From Ascidiaceihabitans sp. (lineage in GTDB: Bacteria > Pseudomonadota > Alphaproteobacteria > Rhodobacterales > Rhodobacteraceae), in contig JAQXDI010000083.1 of assembly GCA_029251465.1 (NCBI GenBank), positions 1-64,000 on the forward strand: DNA of 64,000 nt, written 5' to 3'. A program made the translations under genes and the position numbers. The notes under the pieces were generated by a model. The model was not told where the DNA came from and made no database searches. It saw nothing but the letters and a program-made list of their open reading frames with translations. Of the stretch, positions 26,912 to 35,762 are shown piece after piece (within the stretch, counting starts at the first letter, position 1; every line of letters starts with the position of its first letter).

Positions 26912-28462
26912 ATGACATCCGAGATTTTTATTGGCGGCGGCGGGCCTGAGTATGGCGTCCAACAAGGGCTAAGCCTGAAATACGCAAACCGGCATGGTTT
27001 GATTGCGGGCGCAACCGGTACGGGCAAAACCGTCACGCTGCAAATCTTGGCCGAAGGGTTTTCGAACGCGGGCGTGCCAGTGTTCTTATCCGACGTCAAA
27101 GGCGACCTTTCGGGCCTCGCGAAATCCGACAGTCCAGATCACAAACTGCATGATGCGTTCATGAAGCGGGCAGGGATTATCGGGTTTGACGATTACACCT
27201 ACGACGCGTTTCCAGTCACGTTTTGGGACCTGTTCGGCGATCAGGGCCACCCTGTGCGCACCACAGTTGCTGAAATGGGGCCATTGTTGTTGTCACGACT
27301 GCTGGAACTGTCAGAAGCCCAAGAAGGCATCGTGAACATCGCGTTCCGACTTGCGGATGAAGACGGGCTGCCGCTGTTGGACCTGAAGGATCTTCAGGCG
27401 CTGTTGGTCTGGATTGGTCAAAACGCCAAGGCGTTATCACTGCGTTATGGCAACGTGTCATCCGCATCCATCGGGGCGATCCAGCGCCGTTTGCTGGTCT
27501 TGGAAAACCAGGGCGGCACCAATCTGTTTGGCGAACCGGCGCTTGAACTGGCCGATCTGATGCGCACAGATGCCGACGGGCGCGGTGTGATCAACCTTTT
27601 GGCGGCTGACAAATTGATGGGTTCGCCGGGTCTGTACGCCACGTTTTTGCTGTGGCTGCTGTCCGAGCTGTTCGAGGTGCTGCCCGAAGTTGGCGACCCT
27701 GACAAACCCAAGCTGGTGTTCTTTTTCGACGAAGCGCACCTGTTGTTTGATGACGCGCCCAAGGCCTTGGTGAACAAGGTCGAACAAGTCGCGCGCCTGA
27801 TCCGCTCCAAAGGTGTGGGCGTCTATTTCATCACCCAAAATCCGGCTGACGTGCCCGACGACATCCTTGGGCAGTTGGGCAACCGTTTCCAGCACGCTTT
27901 GCGCGCATTCACCGCCAAAGACCGCAAAGAATTGCGCATGGCGGCCGAAACTTACCGCGAAAACCCGCGCTTTTCGACCGAAGAGGCCATTCGCGAGGTC
28001 GGCGTCGGCGAGGCCGTGACTTCGATGCTGCAAAAGAAAGGTGTGCCGGGCATTGTCGAGCGCACATTGATCCGTCCGCCGTCATCGCAACTGGGGCCAA
28101 TCACCAAGGCAGAGCGCAAAGCGATCTTGGCAGCCTCCGACATGTCCGGCAAATACGATGAAACGCTGGACCGCACGTCTGCATTCGAAATCCTGACCAA
28201 ACGGGCACAAGACGCCGCCGCTGAAGCGGAAAAGGCCGAGGATATTGCCGAGGCTGAAACCCAACCGGCGTTGCGCGAATTCAACGCAGGACGGCGGTTT
28301 GAAGGCACGCGCGTGACACGATCCACGTCGCGCGCCACCCGCAAACGCACCAGCGAGGGGTTCGGCGGGGCCATCGCGTCGGTCGTGATCAAAGAACTTA
28401 AAGGGACCACAGGAAAACGCATCGTGCGCGGCATCCTTGGTGGCCTGTTCCGAGGACGCTAG
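26912..28462 (+). CDS. HerA-like ATPase, DUF853 family
   Basis: A 516-residue ATPase of the HerA/FtsK superfamily (DUF853, YjgR-like). Walker A is GATGTGKT (residues 33-40), Walker [10 protein letters not shown] near 269-277, then a sensor ITQNP and an arginine-rich C-terminus. An Ala/Glu-rich linker ([15 protein letters not shown]) separates the ATPase core from a basic tail. YjgR is often called a helicase, but its cellular role is unproven. AAGG precedes the ATG. The ectoine synthase gene starts 2 bases after the stop. Confidence 0.9.
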   Translation: MTSEIFIGGGGPEYGVQQGLSLKYANRHGLIAGATGTGKTVTLQILAEGFSNAGVPVFLSDVKGDLSGLAKSDSPDHKLHDAFMKRAGIIGFDDYTYDAFPVTFWDLFGDQGHPVRTTVAEMGPLLLSRLLELSEAQEGIVNIAFRLADEDGLPLLDLKDLQALLVWIGQNAKALSLRYGNVSSASIGAIQRRLLVLENQGGTNLFGEPALELADLMRTDADGRGVINLLAADKLMGSPGLYATFLLWLLSELFEVLPEVGDPDKPKLVFFFDEAHLLFDDAPKALVNKVEQVARLIRSKGVGVYFITQNPADVPDDILGQLGNRFQHALRAFTAKDRKELRMAAETYRENPRFSTEEAIREVGVGEAVTSMLQKKGVPGIVERTLIRPPSSQLGPITKAERKAILAASDMSGKYDETLDRTSAFEILTKRAQDAAAEAEKAEDIAEAETQPALREFNAGRRFEGTRVTRSTSRATRKRTSEGFGGAIASVVIKELKGTTGKRIVRGILGGLFRGR

Positions 28463-28464
28463 GC

Positions 28465-28848
28465 ATGATCATTCAACGCAAATCAGACCTGCAAGGCGGG
28501 CCGCGTGATGCCTCTGATCCGGGGTGGCGCAGTCTGCGGATGCTGACCAAAACCCATGGCATGGGCTTTTCCCTCAACGAGACATGGATCACGGCCGGTG
28601 CGTCGATGACGCTGGAATACAAACACCACCTTGAGGCCTGCTACTGCATTTCAGGGCGCGGGGTTGTCACGGATTTGGCGACGGGTGCGGATCACGTGAT
28701 CGAGGCCGGCACCCTGTACGCGCTGGATCAAAACGATCGCCACACGCTGCGTGTTACGGGCGATGAAGACATGTTGTTGATCTCTGTCTTTAATCCGGCC
28801 CTCACTGGCGACGAGGTCCATGGAGCAGACGGCAGCTATTCTGCGTAA
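28465..28848 (+). CDS. ectC: Ectoine synthase EctC, orphan
   Basis: A 127-residue cupin. EctC cyclises N-gamma-acetyl-diaminobutyrate to the osmolyte ectoine. The iron ligands known from Paenibacillus lautus EctC fall at the same numbers here: Glu57 (HHLEACYC), Tyr85 (TLYALDQ) and His93 (NDRH). Substrate residues Trp21, Arg25, Asn38 and Thr40 are also conserved, as is the ending LTGDEVHGADGSY. There is no ectA, ectB or ask_ect nearby; the gene follows the HerA-like ATPase after 2 bases. It may work with remote ectAB genes or convert an imported or related precursor. Confidence 0.88.
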   Translation: MIIQRKSDLQGGPRDASDPGWRSLRMLTKTHGMGFSLNETWITAGASMTLEYKHHLEACYCISGRGVVTDLATGADHVIEAGTLYALDQNDRHTLRVTGDEDMLLISVFNPALTGDEVHGADGSYSA

Positions 28849-28863
28849 CCCAACCAGACAATG

Positions 28864-28896
28864 AAAAACGGCGCCTCCTTGCGGGGCACCGTTTTT
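28864..28896. terminator. Bidirectional terminator between ectC and the liv operon
   Basis: AAAAACGG (28864-28871) and CCGTTTTT (28889-28896) with an inner GCC/GGC pairing, one mismatch between. The A/T runs serve both convergent units. Confidence 0.85.
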
Positions 28897-28897
28897 G

Positions 28898-30202
28898 TTA
28901 TTTCTCAGGGATCAAGCCCCGCGGACTGAACCTGAGGACCAGCAGCAGAACCAGCCCCATCGTCAGCAACCGCATATGTGCAGTGCTATCGAGCAAGTGT
29001 TCCTTCAGGCCGCTGCCATCGGGCATGAAATAGGTCACGTAATACATCAGCGCATTGCCCATCGGTTCAACCATGACCCACAGCCACCAGATCAGGAAAC
29101 CACCCAAAACCGCGCCCAGATTGTTGCCGGACCCGCCAACAATCACCATCACCCAGATCAGAAAGGTAAAGCGCAGCGGCTGGTACGTGCCCGGTGTCAA
29201 CTGACCGTCCAGCGTGGTCATCATCGCGCCCGCAATCCCACACACTGCACTGCCCAAAACAAAGACTTGCAGGTGACGGGCGGTGACGTGTTTGCCCATC
29301 GCTTCGGCTGCGAATTCATTGTCGCGAATGGCGCGCATCATCCGACCCCACGGACTGTGCAGCGCGCGTTGTGCAAGGATAAACAGCACGATCAACACAA
29401 CACTGAACAGGCCCGCGTAGATCACTTTGACCCACAAGGTTGACGCCGTGACGGGATCAAGACCAAAGCTGGCGGCCGTTTCGACAAAGCCAGCATCGTT
29501 TTGCAAATCGATCTCGTAGGGGGCAGGGCGCGGCAGGCCAACAACGTTTTTCACGCCGCGCGCCATCCAGTCTTCGTTTTTCATCACGGCAATTATGATT
29601 TCCGAAATGCCCAGCGTCGCGATTGCCAGATAATCCGAACGCAAACCGAGGGCTGTTTTCCCGATCATCCAAGCCACCGCAGCCGCGAGCAATCCGCCAA
29701 CAGGCCACGCAACAACAACAGGCAGGTTCAGACCGCCCAAATACCCGAGAAACGCGGGATCGACTGCTTCGATACGCGCAACCGCTGGATCAAATACTGA
29801 ACGATAGACAAAGAACCCAACGACCAGCAGTGCAAAAATGGCCAAGCCGCGCATGCGTCCTGCCTGCATTTTTGCATACAGAACCACCGCGGCAACAACC
29901 GTCGCAGCGCCCATCAGCAAACCGCCGATGACACCGACGCCACCCGCGCTCCAAGCGCCGGGCGTTGCCGGCATCGACACAAGAACAGTCGCCAAACCAC
30001 CAAGGGCAACAAACCCCATGATGCCGACGTTAAACAACCCGGCAAAGCCCCACTGCAGGTTCACACCCAGCGACATCACCGCGCTGATGAGCCCGAAATT
30101 CAAGACGAATAGTGCCGTGTTCCAGCTGTACAGAACCCCCGTCGAAAGGATCAGTAAACCGACCAGTACAAAGTACAGGATATTGCGATTTGTATCCGTC
30201 AT
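28898..30202 (-). CDS. livM: Branched-chain amino-acid ABC transporter permease LivM
   Basis: A 434-residue integral membrane permease of the LivM class with about ten helices. It is longer than E. coli-type cores because of an insert of extra hydrophobic segments (about residues 80-170). The EAA-like loop is in NEFAAEAMGKHVTARHLQVF and is followed by the typical FVLGSAVCGIAGAM. The start ATG overlaps the livH stop by 4 bases, so the two permeases are made together. Last gene of the liv operon. Confidence 0.93.
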   Translation of the reverse strand: MTDTNRNILYFVLVGLLILSTGVLYSWNTALFVLNFGLISAVMSLGVNLQWGFAGLFNVGIMGFVALGGLATVLVSMPATPGAWSAGGVGVIGGLLMGAATVVAAVVLYAKMQAGRMRGLAIFALLVVGFFVYRSVFDPAVARIEAVDPAFLGYLGGLNLPVVVAWPVGGLLAAAVAWMIGKTALGLRSDYLAIATLGISEIIIAVMKNEDWMARGVKNVVGLPRPAPYEIDLQNDAGFVETAASFGLDPVTASTLWVKVIYAGLFSVVLIVLFILAQRALHSPWGRMMRAIRDNEFAAEAMGKHVTARHLQVFVLGSAVCGIAGAMMTTLDGQLTPGTYQPLRFTFLIWVMVIVGGSGNNLGAVLGGFLIWWLWVMVEPMGNALMYYVTYFMPDGSGLKEHLLDSTAHMRLLTMGLVLLLVLRFSPRGLIPEK

Positions 30203-31209
30203 ACCGATTTCCCCGCGAACAGACCTGTTGGGCGGAACAGCAGGACGATGATTAGAATAACGAAGCTGACCGCGAATTTATAGTCGGTGGACAGCAACTG
30301 CACGAGGCTGTCTGGCGCCCAGGCTTCGGGCACCACGTAGGTTGCGACTTTTTTCCACGCGTAGGTGATCATCACCTCGGAAAACGCGATGACAAAACCC
30401 CCGGCGATTGCGCCCACAGGGCTGCCAAGGCCGCCGACAATTGCGGATGCGAACACCGGCAACAGCAGTTGCAAGTAGATGAACGGTTTGAACGATTTAT
30501 CGAGGCCATAAAGCGTGCCTGCGATGGTCGCCAAGGCCGCCACAATCAACCATGTGATCATCACGACCTTCTCAGGGTTGATGCCCGACAGCAGCGCCAG
30601 ATCTTCGTTGTCCGAATAGGCGCGCATGGATTTTCCGGTGCGGGTGCGGTTCAAAAACCAGAACAACGCGATCACCACAATGATGGCCGTTACGATGGTA
30701 ATACCTTGGGTTGTTTTGAACGCGAGCCCTTCTTTCAGGCCCGTCAACGCCTTGAATTCGCGTACAGAAATGATGAACCGTTCGCCGTCTGCAAACCGCT
30801 GGTCATTTGGCCCGATGATAAACCGCACAAGGCCATTCATGATGAACATGACGCCCAAGCTGACGATCACCAGGATCACCGGCTTGGCTTTTTGCTCTCG
30901 GTAGAACTTGTACACCACACGGTCGGTGAACAGGACCAAGGCCATACAGCCAAGGATACCAAAGGGCAGGGCGAGCAGCGCAGTAGGAAGCGGCCCAAGT
31001 GAGATGCCCCAAGACTGAAACAACCACGTAAACAAGATCGTGACCATCGCGCCAAACGCCATCGTGTCCCCATGCGCAAAGTTCGAGAACCGCAAGATGC
31101 CGTAGATCAGCGTCACCCCAAGGGCGCCGAGGGCCAATTGCGCCCCGTAAGCGGTGGCAGGGATAAAGACGAAGTTTGCAAAGGCCACAAGGGCGTTTAG
31201 GAAGTCCAT
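30199..31209 (-). CDS. livH: Branched-chain amino-acid ABC transporter permease LivH
   Basis: A 336-residue permease starting at ATG 31209 (MDFLNALVAFANF). A frame continuing to 31299 overlaps the upstream gene and is rejected. Typical LivH motifs are GVTLIYGILRFSNFAHGD near the N-terminus, RAYSDNEDLALLSGINPEKV for the ATPase contact, and GGLGSPVGAIAGGFVIAFSE. The ATG overlaps the TAA of the small secreted-protein gene (TAATG), so translation is coupled. Confidence 0.94.
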   Translation of the reverse strand: MDFLNALVAFANFVFIPATAYGAQLALGALGVTLIYGILRFSNFAHGDTMAFGAMVTILFTWLFQSWGISLGPLPTALLALPFGILGCMALVLFTDRVVYKFYREQKAKPVILVIVSLGVMFIMNGLVRFIIGPNDQRFADGERFIISVREFKALTGLKEGLAFKTTQGITIVTAIIVVIALFWFLNRTRTGKSMRAYSDNEDLALLSGINPEKVVMITWLIVAALATIAGTLYGLDKSFKPFIYLQLLLPVFASAIVGGLGSPVGAIAGGFVIAFSEVMITYAWKKVATYVVPEAWAPDSLVQLLSTDYKFAVSFVILIIVLLFRPTGLFAGKSV

Positions 31210-31625
31210 TATGCTAAAGCCTCGCAATTTCCGGTCCCCGATAACCAGTGTATTCCGTCGCCTTGTCCGGTGTAGTGAACCGTCATTGCGAAATTCCATT
31301 CTTGGTCTAAGCTGAGCATTGCAGTTTCTCCTGTCGCAGACCCAAAGGCTAACACTGTCAAATCATTACGACCTACCGCGACATCCAATTTTTCTGAGCG
31401 CCATGTCTCACCATCCATCACAGCAGAAAATCCGTTGTCTTGTTCGTATTTCAGCAAGAAGCCGTTGCCCGGTTCAAGACAGGCTGTTTCTACTAACGTG
31501 CCGCACTGTTCTTGATAAATGCATCGGAAACTTAGTTTATTTGGTTGTGCAAAAATAATTGTGGGAAAGCAGCAAGCAGACGCCAACAATATCCATAGAC
31601 GGTTGAGGGAAGGTATCGCAAACAT
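31209..31625 (-). CDS. Small secreted protein of unknown function inside the liv operon
   Basis: 138 residues; I do not recognise it. It has an N-terminal signal peptide (WILLASACCFPTIIFA, cleavage about residue 26) and a mature part with four cysteines (CIYQEQC, ACLEPG, GNCEA) that could form two disulfides. It starts 2 bases after the livF stop behind a GGGGGG ribosome site and is coupled by TAATG to livH. Its DNA is more AT-rich than the flanking liv genes, suggesting a later insertion. Confidence 0.75.
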   Translation of the reverse strand: MFAIPSLNRLWILLASACCFPTIIFAQPNKLSFRCIYQEQCGTLVETACLEPGNGFLLKYEQDNGFSAVMDGETWRSEKLDVAVGRNDLTVLAFGSATGETAMLSLDQEWNFAMTVHYTGQGDGIHWLSGTGNCEALA

Positions 31626-31627
31626 CC

Positions 31628-32341
31628 TCAGCCCCCCAAAAACGATTTGCGCACTTCAGGATCAGCCAGCAATTCCTTGCCCGTTCCCGTAAACGCATTG
31701 CGGCCCTGCACCAGAACATAGCCTTTGTCAGCGATTTCAAGCGCTTGACGGGCATTCTGTTCGACCATCAAAATCGGGATGCCCGTTCGGGCGACCTCAA
31801 TAATGCGGTCAAACAGCTCGTCCATAACGATGGGTGACACACCCGCCGTCGGTTCATCCAGCATCAAAACCTTGGGCTGGGTCATCAACGCACGACCCAC
31901 AGCAACTTGCTGACGCTGCCCGCCAGACAACTCACCCGCTGCCTGATTGCGCTTTTCTTTCAGGATCGGAAACAGATCATAAATTTGCGCCATGGTGTCG
32001 GAAATATCATCGCGTCGGATAAAGGCACCCATCTCTAGGTTTTCCTCAACCGTCATCGACGTAAAGATGTTCGAGGTCTGCGGCACAAAACCCATGCCCT
32101 TCACAACACGGTCCTGCGGCGAAAGCGTGGTGATATCCTCACCATCCAAACGCATCGCACCGGACCGCACATCCAGCATGCCAAAAACAGCCTTCATCGC
32201 AGTGGATTTACCAGCCCCATTCGGGCCAACAATTACAGCAATCTCGCCTTTGTTCACCGCAATCGTGCAGTCGTGCAAGATATCAGGACCCGCGCCATAG
32301 CCACCGGTCATCGTGTCGCCAATCAGAAACGGTTCACTCAT
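31628..32341 (-). CDS. livF: Branched-chain amino-acid ABC transporter ATPase LivF
   Basis: A 237-residue ATPase from ATG 32341 (MSEPFLIGDTMTGGYG); a TTG at 32383 would add 14 atypical residues. Walker A GPNGAGKST, signature LSGGQRQQ, Walker B LMLDEPTAGVSP (the LivF-type sequence) and the switch region LMVEQNARQAL are all present. It pairs with LivG on the LivH/LivM core. Confidence 0.94.
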   Translation of the reverse strand: MSEPFLIGDTMTGGYGAGPDILHDCTIAVNKGEIAVIVGPNGAGKSTAMKAVFGMLDVRSGAMRLDGEDITTLSPQDRVVKGMGFVPQTSNIFTSMTVEENLEMGAFIRRDDISDTMAQIYDLFPILKEKRNQAAGELSGGQRQQVAVGRALMTQPKVLMLDEPTAGVSPIVMDELFDRIIEVARTGIPILMVEQNARQALEIADKGYVLVQGRNAFTGTGKELLADPEVRKSFLGG

Positions 32342-32392
32342 ATCGCGCCCCAGTTTGTTCTGATCCAAAATACTCAAATTCAAAGGCCCACA

Positions 32393-33175
32393 TCACGCGC
32401 CCACCTGTTCTTTGTTCTTGAGACCCGTGCCCAAATAGGCCTCGATCACTTGTTCGTTGGCTTTGATTTCGTTCAAGGTGCCTTCGGCCAAAACCTTGCC
32501 CTCAGCCATACAAATCACCGGATCACAGATGCGACCGATGAAATCCATGTCGTGTTCAATAACAACAAACGTGTAATCACGCTCTTGGTTCAGACGCAGG
32601 ATCGCATCACCAATGGTGTTCAGCAGGGTGCGGTTCACGCCCGCGCCAACTTCGTCCAGGAACACGATCTTGGCATCGACCATCATGGTGCGACCCAGTT
32701 CCAGCAGCTTTTTCTGACCGCCCGACACTTGGCCGGCTTTGTGATCGGCAAGGTGTTCGACCGTCAGGAATTCCAGAACTTCATCCGCCTTGGCGGCCAA
32801 GGCGCGTTCTTCATCCGCGATGCGTTTGCGCCCGAACCACGTGTTCCACAGTGTTTCACCCGATTGACCACCGGGAACCATCATCAGGTTCTCGCGGCAC
32901 GTCATCGAGCTAAACTCGTGTGCGATCTGGAAGGTGCGCAGCAGTCCCTTGTGAAACAACTCATGCGGGGGCAGGCCGGTGATATCTTCACCTGCCATTG
33001 TCACGGATCCTGACGTCGGAGGAAGTACCCCGGCGATCACGTTAAACAATGTGGTTTTTCCGGCCCCGTTCGGACCAATCAGCCCTGTAATCGACCGCTC
33101 AGCGATAGACAGGCTTGCGCCATCGACAGCTTTAAAACCGCCAAAGCTTTTGTGAACGTCCTTAACGACGATCAT
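32393..33175 (-). CDS. livG: Branched-chain amino-acid ABC transporter ATPase LivG
   Basis: A 260-residue ATPase from ATG 33175 (MIVVKDVHKSFGG) with GGGGGAA upstream; the longer frame to 33241 has no ribosome site. Walker A is GPNGAGKTT, signature VSGGQKKL, Walker B IVFLDEVGAGVN and switch VVIEHDMDFIG. Walker B reads DEVGAG rather than DEPxAG, a variation seen in some LivG proteins; the catalytic Glu is kept. Confidence 0.93.
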   Translation of the reverse strand: MIVVKDVHKSFGGFKAVDGASLSIAERSITGLIGPNGAGKTTLFNVIAGVLPPTSGSVTMAGEDITGLPPHELFHKGLLRTFQIAHEFSSMTCRENLMMVPGGQSGETLWNTWFGRKRIADEERALAAKADEVLEFLTVEHLADHKAGQVSGGQKKLLELGRTMMVDAKIVFLDEVGAGVNRTLLNTIGDAILRLNQERDYTFVVIEHDMDFIGRICDPVICMAEGKVLAEGTLNEIKANEQVIEAYLGTGLKNKEQVGA

Positions 33176-33196
33176 CAGCAATTCCCCCGATTGTAT

Positions 33197-33229
33197 GCTG
33201 CTTTGCGCAGCTTGCCGCATTAACTGCGG
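33197..33229 (-). repeat. Two small hairpins between livK and livG
   Basis: CCGCA/TGCGG (33229-33225 with 33219-33215) and GCTGC/GCAGC (33211-33207 with 33201-33197), each with a 5-base loop and following one another on the minus strand. They sit between the abundant binding-protein gene and the ATPase gene, where such hairpins usually protect the upstream message or attenuate the downstream one. Confidence 0.45.
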
Positions 33230-33292
33230 GACGTATCTCATTGAAACAGACCAAGGTTTCCCTCGGGCTGTTCAAAATTTTAGACGTAAACC

Positions 33293-34492
33293 TTAGCGGT
33301 ACTTAACCGTTGTGGTTGCGCCATCTTTGACGACGATCTGACGGTAGTTGCCCGCAGACTCGCCGGAACCGATCAATTCAACCGCTGTCGCGCCTTCATA
33401 GTCGATGTCGCCGCCATCACGCAGGATTTGCAGGCCTTTGGCCAATTCACCCGGCAAGATTTTTTCGCCCGGTGCGTTTGCAACGTCCATGATTTTCAGC
33501 TTGTAGTCAGCGCTGTCTTTGGAATCTGCGGCTTGCATGGCCAGCATGATCAAAGCGGCGGCGTCATAGGCTTCTGGTGTGAACGGGGATGTTGCATCAA
33601 ATGCACCGTTTACTAATTCTACGAATTTGCCAGCGCCGTCGCTGTCTGTGCCCGGGTGCTGACCTGTGGAGCCGTCGATTTCGGACCCAAAGTTCTCGTC
33701 CAATTTGGCCGAGATCATGCCGTCTGGAAAGTGGAACGTGTCAAACGCGCCAGAATCCAGTGCGGCGCGAACGATGCCGGAACCACCTTGGTCAACGTAG
33801 CCTGCAACGACCAAACGTTCGCCGCCAGCAGATGCCAATGCGCCAACTTCAGCAGAATAATCTGCTTTGCCGTCTTCGTGCGCTGCCGAGATTGTGACTG
33901 TGCCGCCAGCAGCTTCAAATGCCGCTTGGAAAGCGTCTGCCAAACCCTTGCCGTAGTCGTTGTTTGTGTAGGTCACAGCAACGGACTTCAGGCCTTCTTC
34001 CATCAGCACTTCGGTCATCACAACACCTTGGCGGGCGTCGGATGGGGCCGTGCGGAAGAACAAGCCTTCGTCTTCGTTGTTGGCATGTGACAGGCCGGGG
34101 GATGTGGCGGATGGTGACACCATAACCACGCCGTTTGCGACTGCCACGTTGGACAGGATCGCGCCGGTTACACCAGAGCAGTCAGCGCCCATGATGCCGT
34201 CGATTTTTTCGGCCGTTACAAGACGTTCAGCAGCTGCTGTTGCAGCACCGGCGTCGACGCATGTTGAATCCGCACGCACCGAGATCACGTTTGCCGCGTC
34301 CAGCAACAGGCCGCTGTCTGTGACTTCTTTCATCGCCAATTCAGCGCCGTCTGCCATGCTGGGTGTCAGCGATTCAATCGGACCGGTAAAGCCCAAGATT
34401 ACGCCGATTTTGACCTCTTTACCGTGGCCGCCCGCAAATGCGGTGCCTGCCATCAGAGCTGTGGCCGCTGTGGCTGTAAGTAGTTTTTTCAT
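33293..34492 (-). CDS. livK: Branched-chain amino-acid-type periplasmic binding protein
   Basis: A 399-residue Leu/Ile/Val-type binding protein with a signal peptide (MKKLLTATAATALMAGTAFA). The two-lobed fold shows in VKIGVILGFTGPIESL, GVVMVSPSATSPGLS and SVAVTYTNNDYGKGLADAF. It is the first gene of the liv operon. Cys residues (STCVDAG, ADCSG) probably form the usual disulfide. The ligand could be another amino acid or amide; the symbol is by operon context. Confidence 0.92.
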   Translation of the reverse strand: MKKLLTATAATALMAGTAFAGGHGKEVKIGVILGFTGPIESLTPSMADGAELAMKEVTDSGLLLDAANVISVRADSTCVDAGAATAAAERLVTAEKIDGIMGADCSGVTGAILSNVAVANGVVMVSPSATSPGLSHANNEDEGLFFRTAPSDARQGVVMTEVLMEEGLKSVAVTYTNNDYGKGLADAFQAAFEAAGGTVTISAAHEDGKADYSAEVGALASAGGERLVVAGYVDQGGSGIVRAALDSGAFDTFHFPDGMISAKLDENFGSEIDGSTGQHPGTDSDGAGKFVELVNGAFDATSPFTPEAYDAAALIMLAMQAADSKDSADYKLKIMDVANAPGEKILPGELAKGLQILRDGGDIDYEGATAVELIGSGESAGNYRQIVVKDGATTTVKYR

Positions 34493-34648
34493 GATAGTTC
34501 TCCCTTATCGGATCTTATGTCCTGACGGGCAGACTACGGCGGAGCAGAATAAAAGAAAAGTGGAATAAATCGGGGTTTGTTGGTCGTTTGTCCTCTGGTT
34601 TGAACCAAAACATGCACTATTTCCTTATTGAACCCACGGGAGCAGAAC

Positions 34649-35749
34649 ATGTTCAAACAAATCGCCTTGATAATCGCCGCGACGGGAATCGCATCCCAAA
34701 CGGTTGCCTTGGAAACATCTCTCGGGAAACTTCAGGTCGCACCGATCGTCCAAGACCTTGATACGCCGTGGGGTTTTGCCGAGCAGCCCAGCGGTGATAT
34801 CCTGGTCACACTGCGCGACGGCACGCTGATCCTGGTGACGTCAGATCAACGGATCGAGGTGCAAAATGTGCCAGTTGTTGCGACGGACGGGCAGGGTGGT
34901 TTGCTCGATATCACTTTGGCGCGCGATTTTGCCCGCACCCGCGCGCTGTTTTTGACCTACGCCAAAGAACAACCTCAAGGCAGCGGCACAACACTGGCCC
35001 GCGCCCGGCTTAGCGACGATGGATCAACGTTAGAGAACGTCGTGGACCTGTTCGAAAGCGCGCCGGTTGGGGAAACAGGGCGTCATTTCGGATCACGGGT
35101 GGTCGAGGCGTTGGACGGCACGTTGTTTGTGACACTTGGTGATCGCGGCAATCGTCCGTCGGCCCAAGATCGCAGCAATCACAACGGATCAATCGTGCGC
35201 ATCAACCGCGACGGGTCGGTTCCGGCAGACAACCCGTTTTTGGGCGTAACTGGCGTAGCACCTGAGATCTATTCATTTGGCCACCGTAATCCACAAGGCG
35301 CAAGGCTGGATGCCGCAGGCACGCTTTGGACCGCGGAACACGGTGCCAAGGGCGGCGACGAGGTGAACCGGATCGTCAAAGGCGCGAATTACGGCTGGCC
35401 GGTGATCAGCTACGGCGTGCATTATTCCGGCGGCAAAATTGGCGAGGGCACGGCCAAAGACGGCATGCTACAACCGCTGCACTATTGGGATCCGTCCATC
35501 GCGCCCTCTGGATTGCTGGTCTACACGGGGCAGATGTTTCCGGAATGGCAGGGCGACATTCTGGTCGGCAGCCTCAAGTTTGATCTGATCAGCAGGCTAA
35601 CGCCCACGGACGGCACTGTGCGCGAAGTCGAACGCTTGCAGTCCGAACAAACCAACCGCGTGCGCGATATTCAACAAGCTGCGGATGGTTCGATCTGGTT
35701 TCTAAGTGCCGGTGACGGCGTGCTGTACCGGATTAGCCGTGCGCCCTAG
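34649..35749 (+). CDS. PQQ-dependent aldose sugar dehydrogenase (YliI/Asd type)
   Basis: A 366-residue periplasmic beta-propeller starting at ATG 34649 (GGGAG upstream). Signal peptide MFKQIALIIAATGIASQTVA; then DTPWGFAEQPSGDILVTLRDG, ETGRHFGSRVV, GDRGNRPSAQD and SFGHRNPQGA, the last two being Ca/PQQ-site motifs, and WTAEHGAKGGDEVN with the catalytic-site His. It oxidises aldose sugars in the periplasm using PQQ. A single-gene unit, convergent with the GlxA-type regulator. Confidence 0.9.
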   Translation: MFKQIALIIAATGIASQTVALETSLGKLQVAPIVQDLDTPWGFAEQPSGDILVTLRDGTLILVTSDQRIEVQNVPVVATDGQGGLLDITLARDFARTRALFLTYAKEQPQGSGTTLARARLSDDGSTLENVVDLFESAPVGETGRHFGSRVVEALDGTLFVTLGDRGNRPSAQDRSNHNGSIVRINRDGSVPADNPFLGVTGVAPEIYSFGHRNPQGARLDAAGTLWTAEHGAKGGDEVNRIVKGANYGWPVISYGVHYSGGKIGEGTAKDGMLQPLHYWDPSIAPSGLLVYTGQMFPEWQGDILVGSLKFDLISRLTPTDGTVREVERLQSEQTNRVRDIQQAADGSIWFLSAGDGVLYRISRAP

Positions 35750-35762
35750 ATCGACAGACGTC

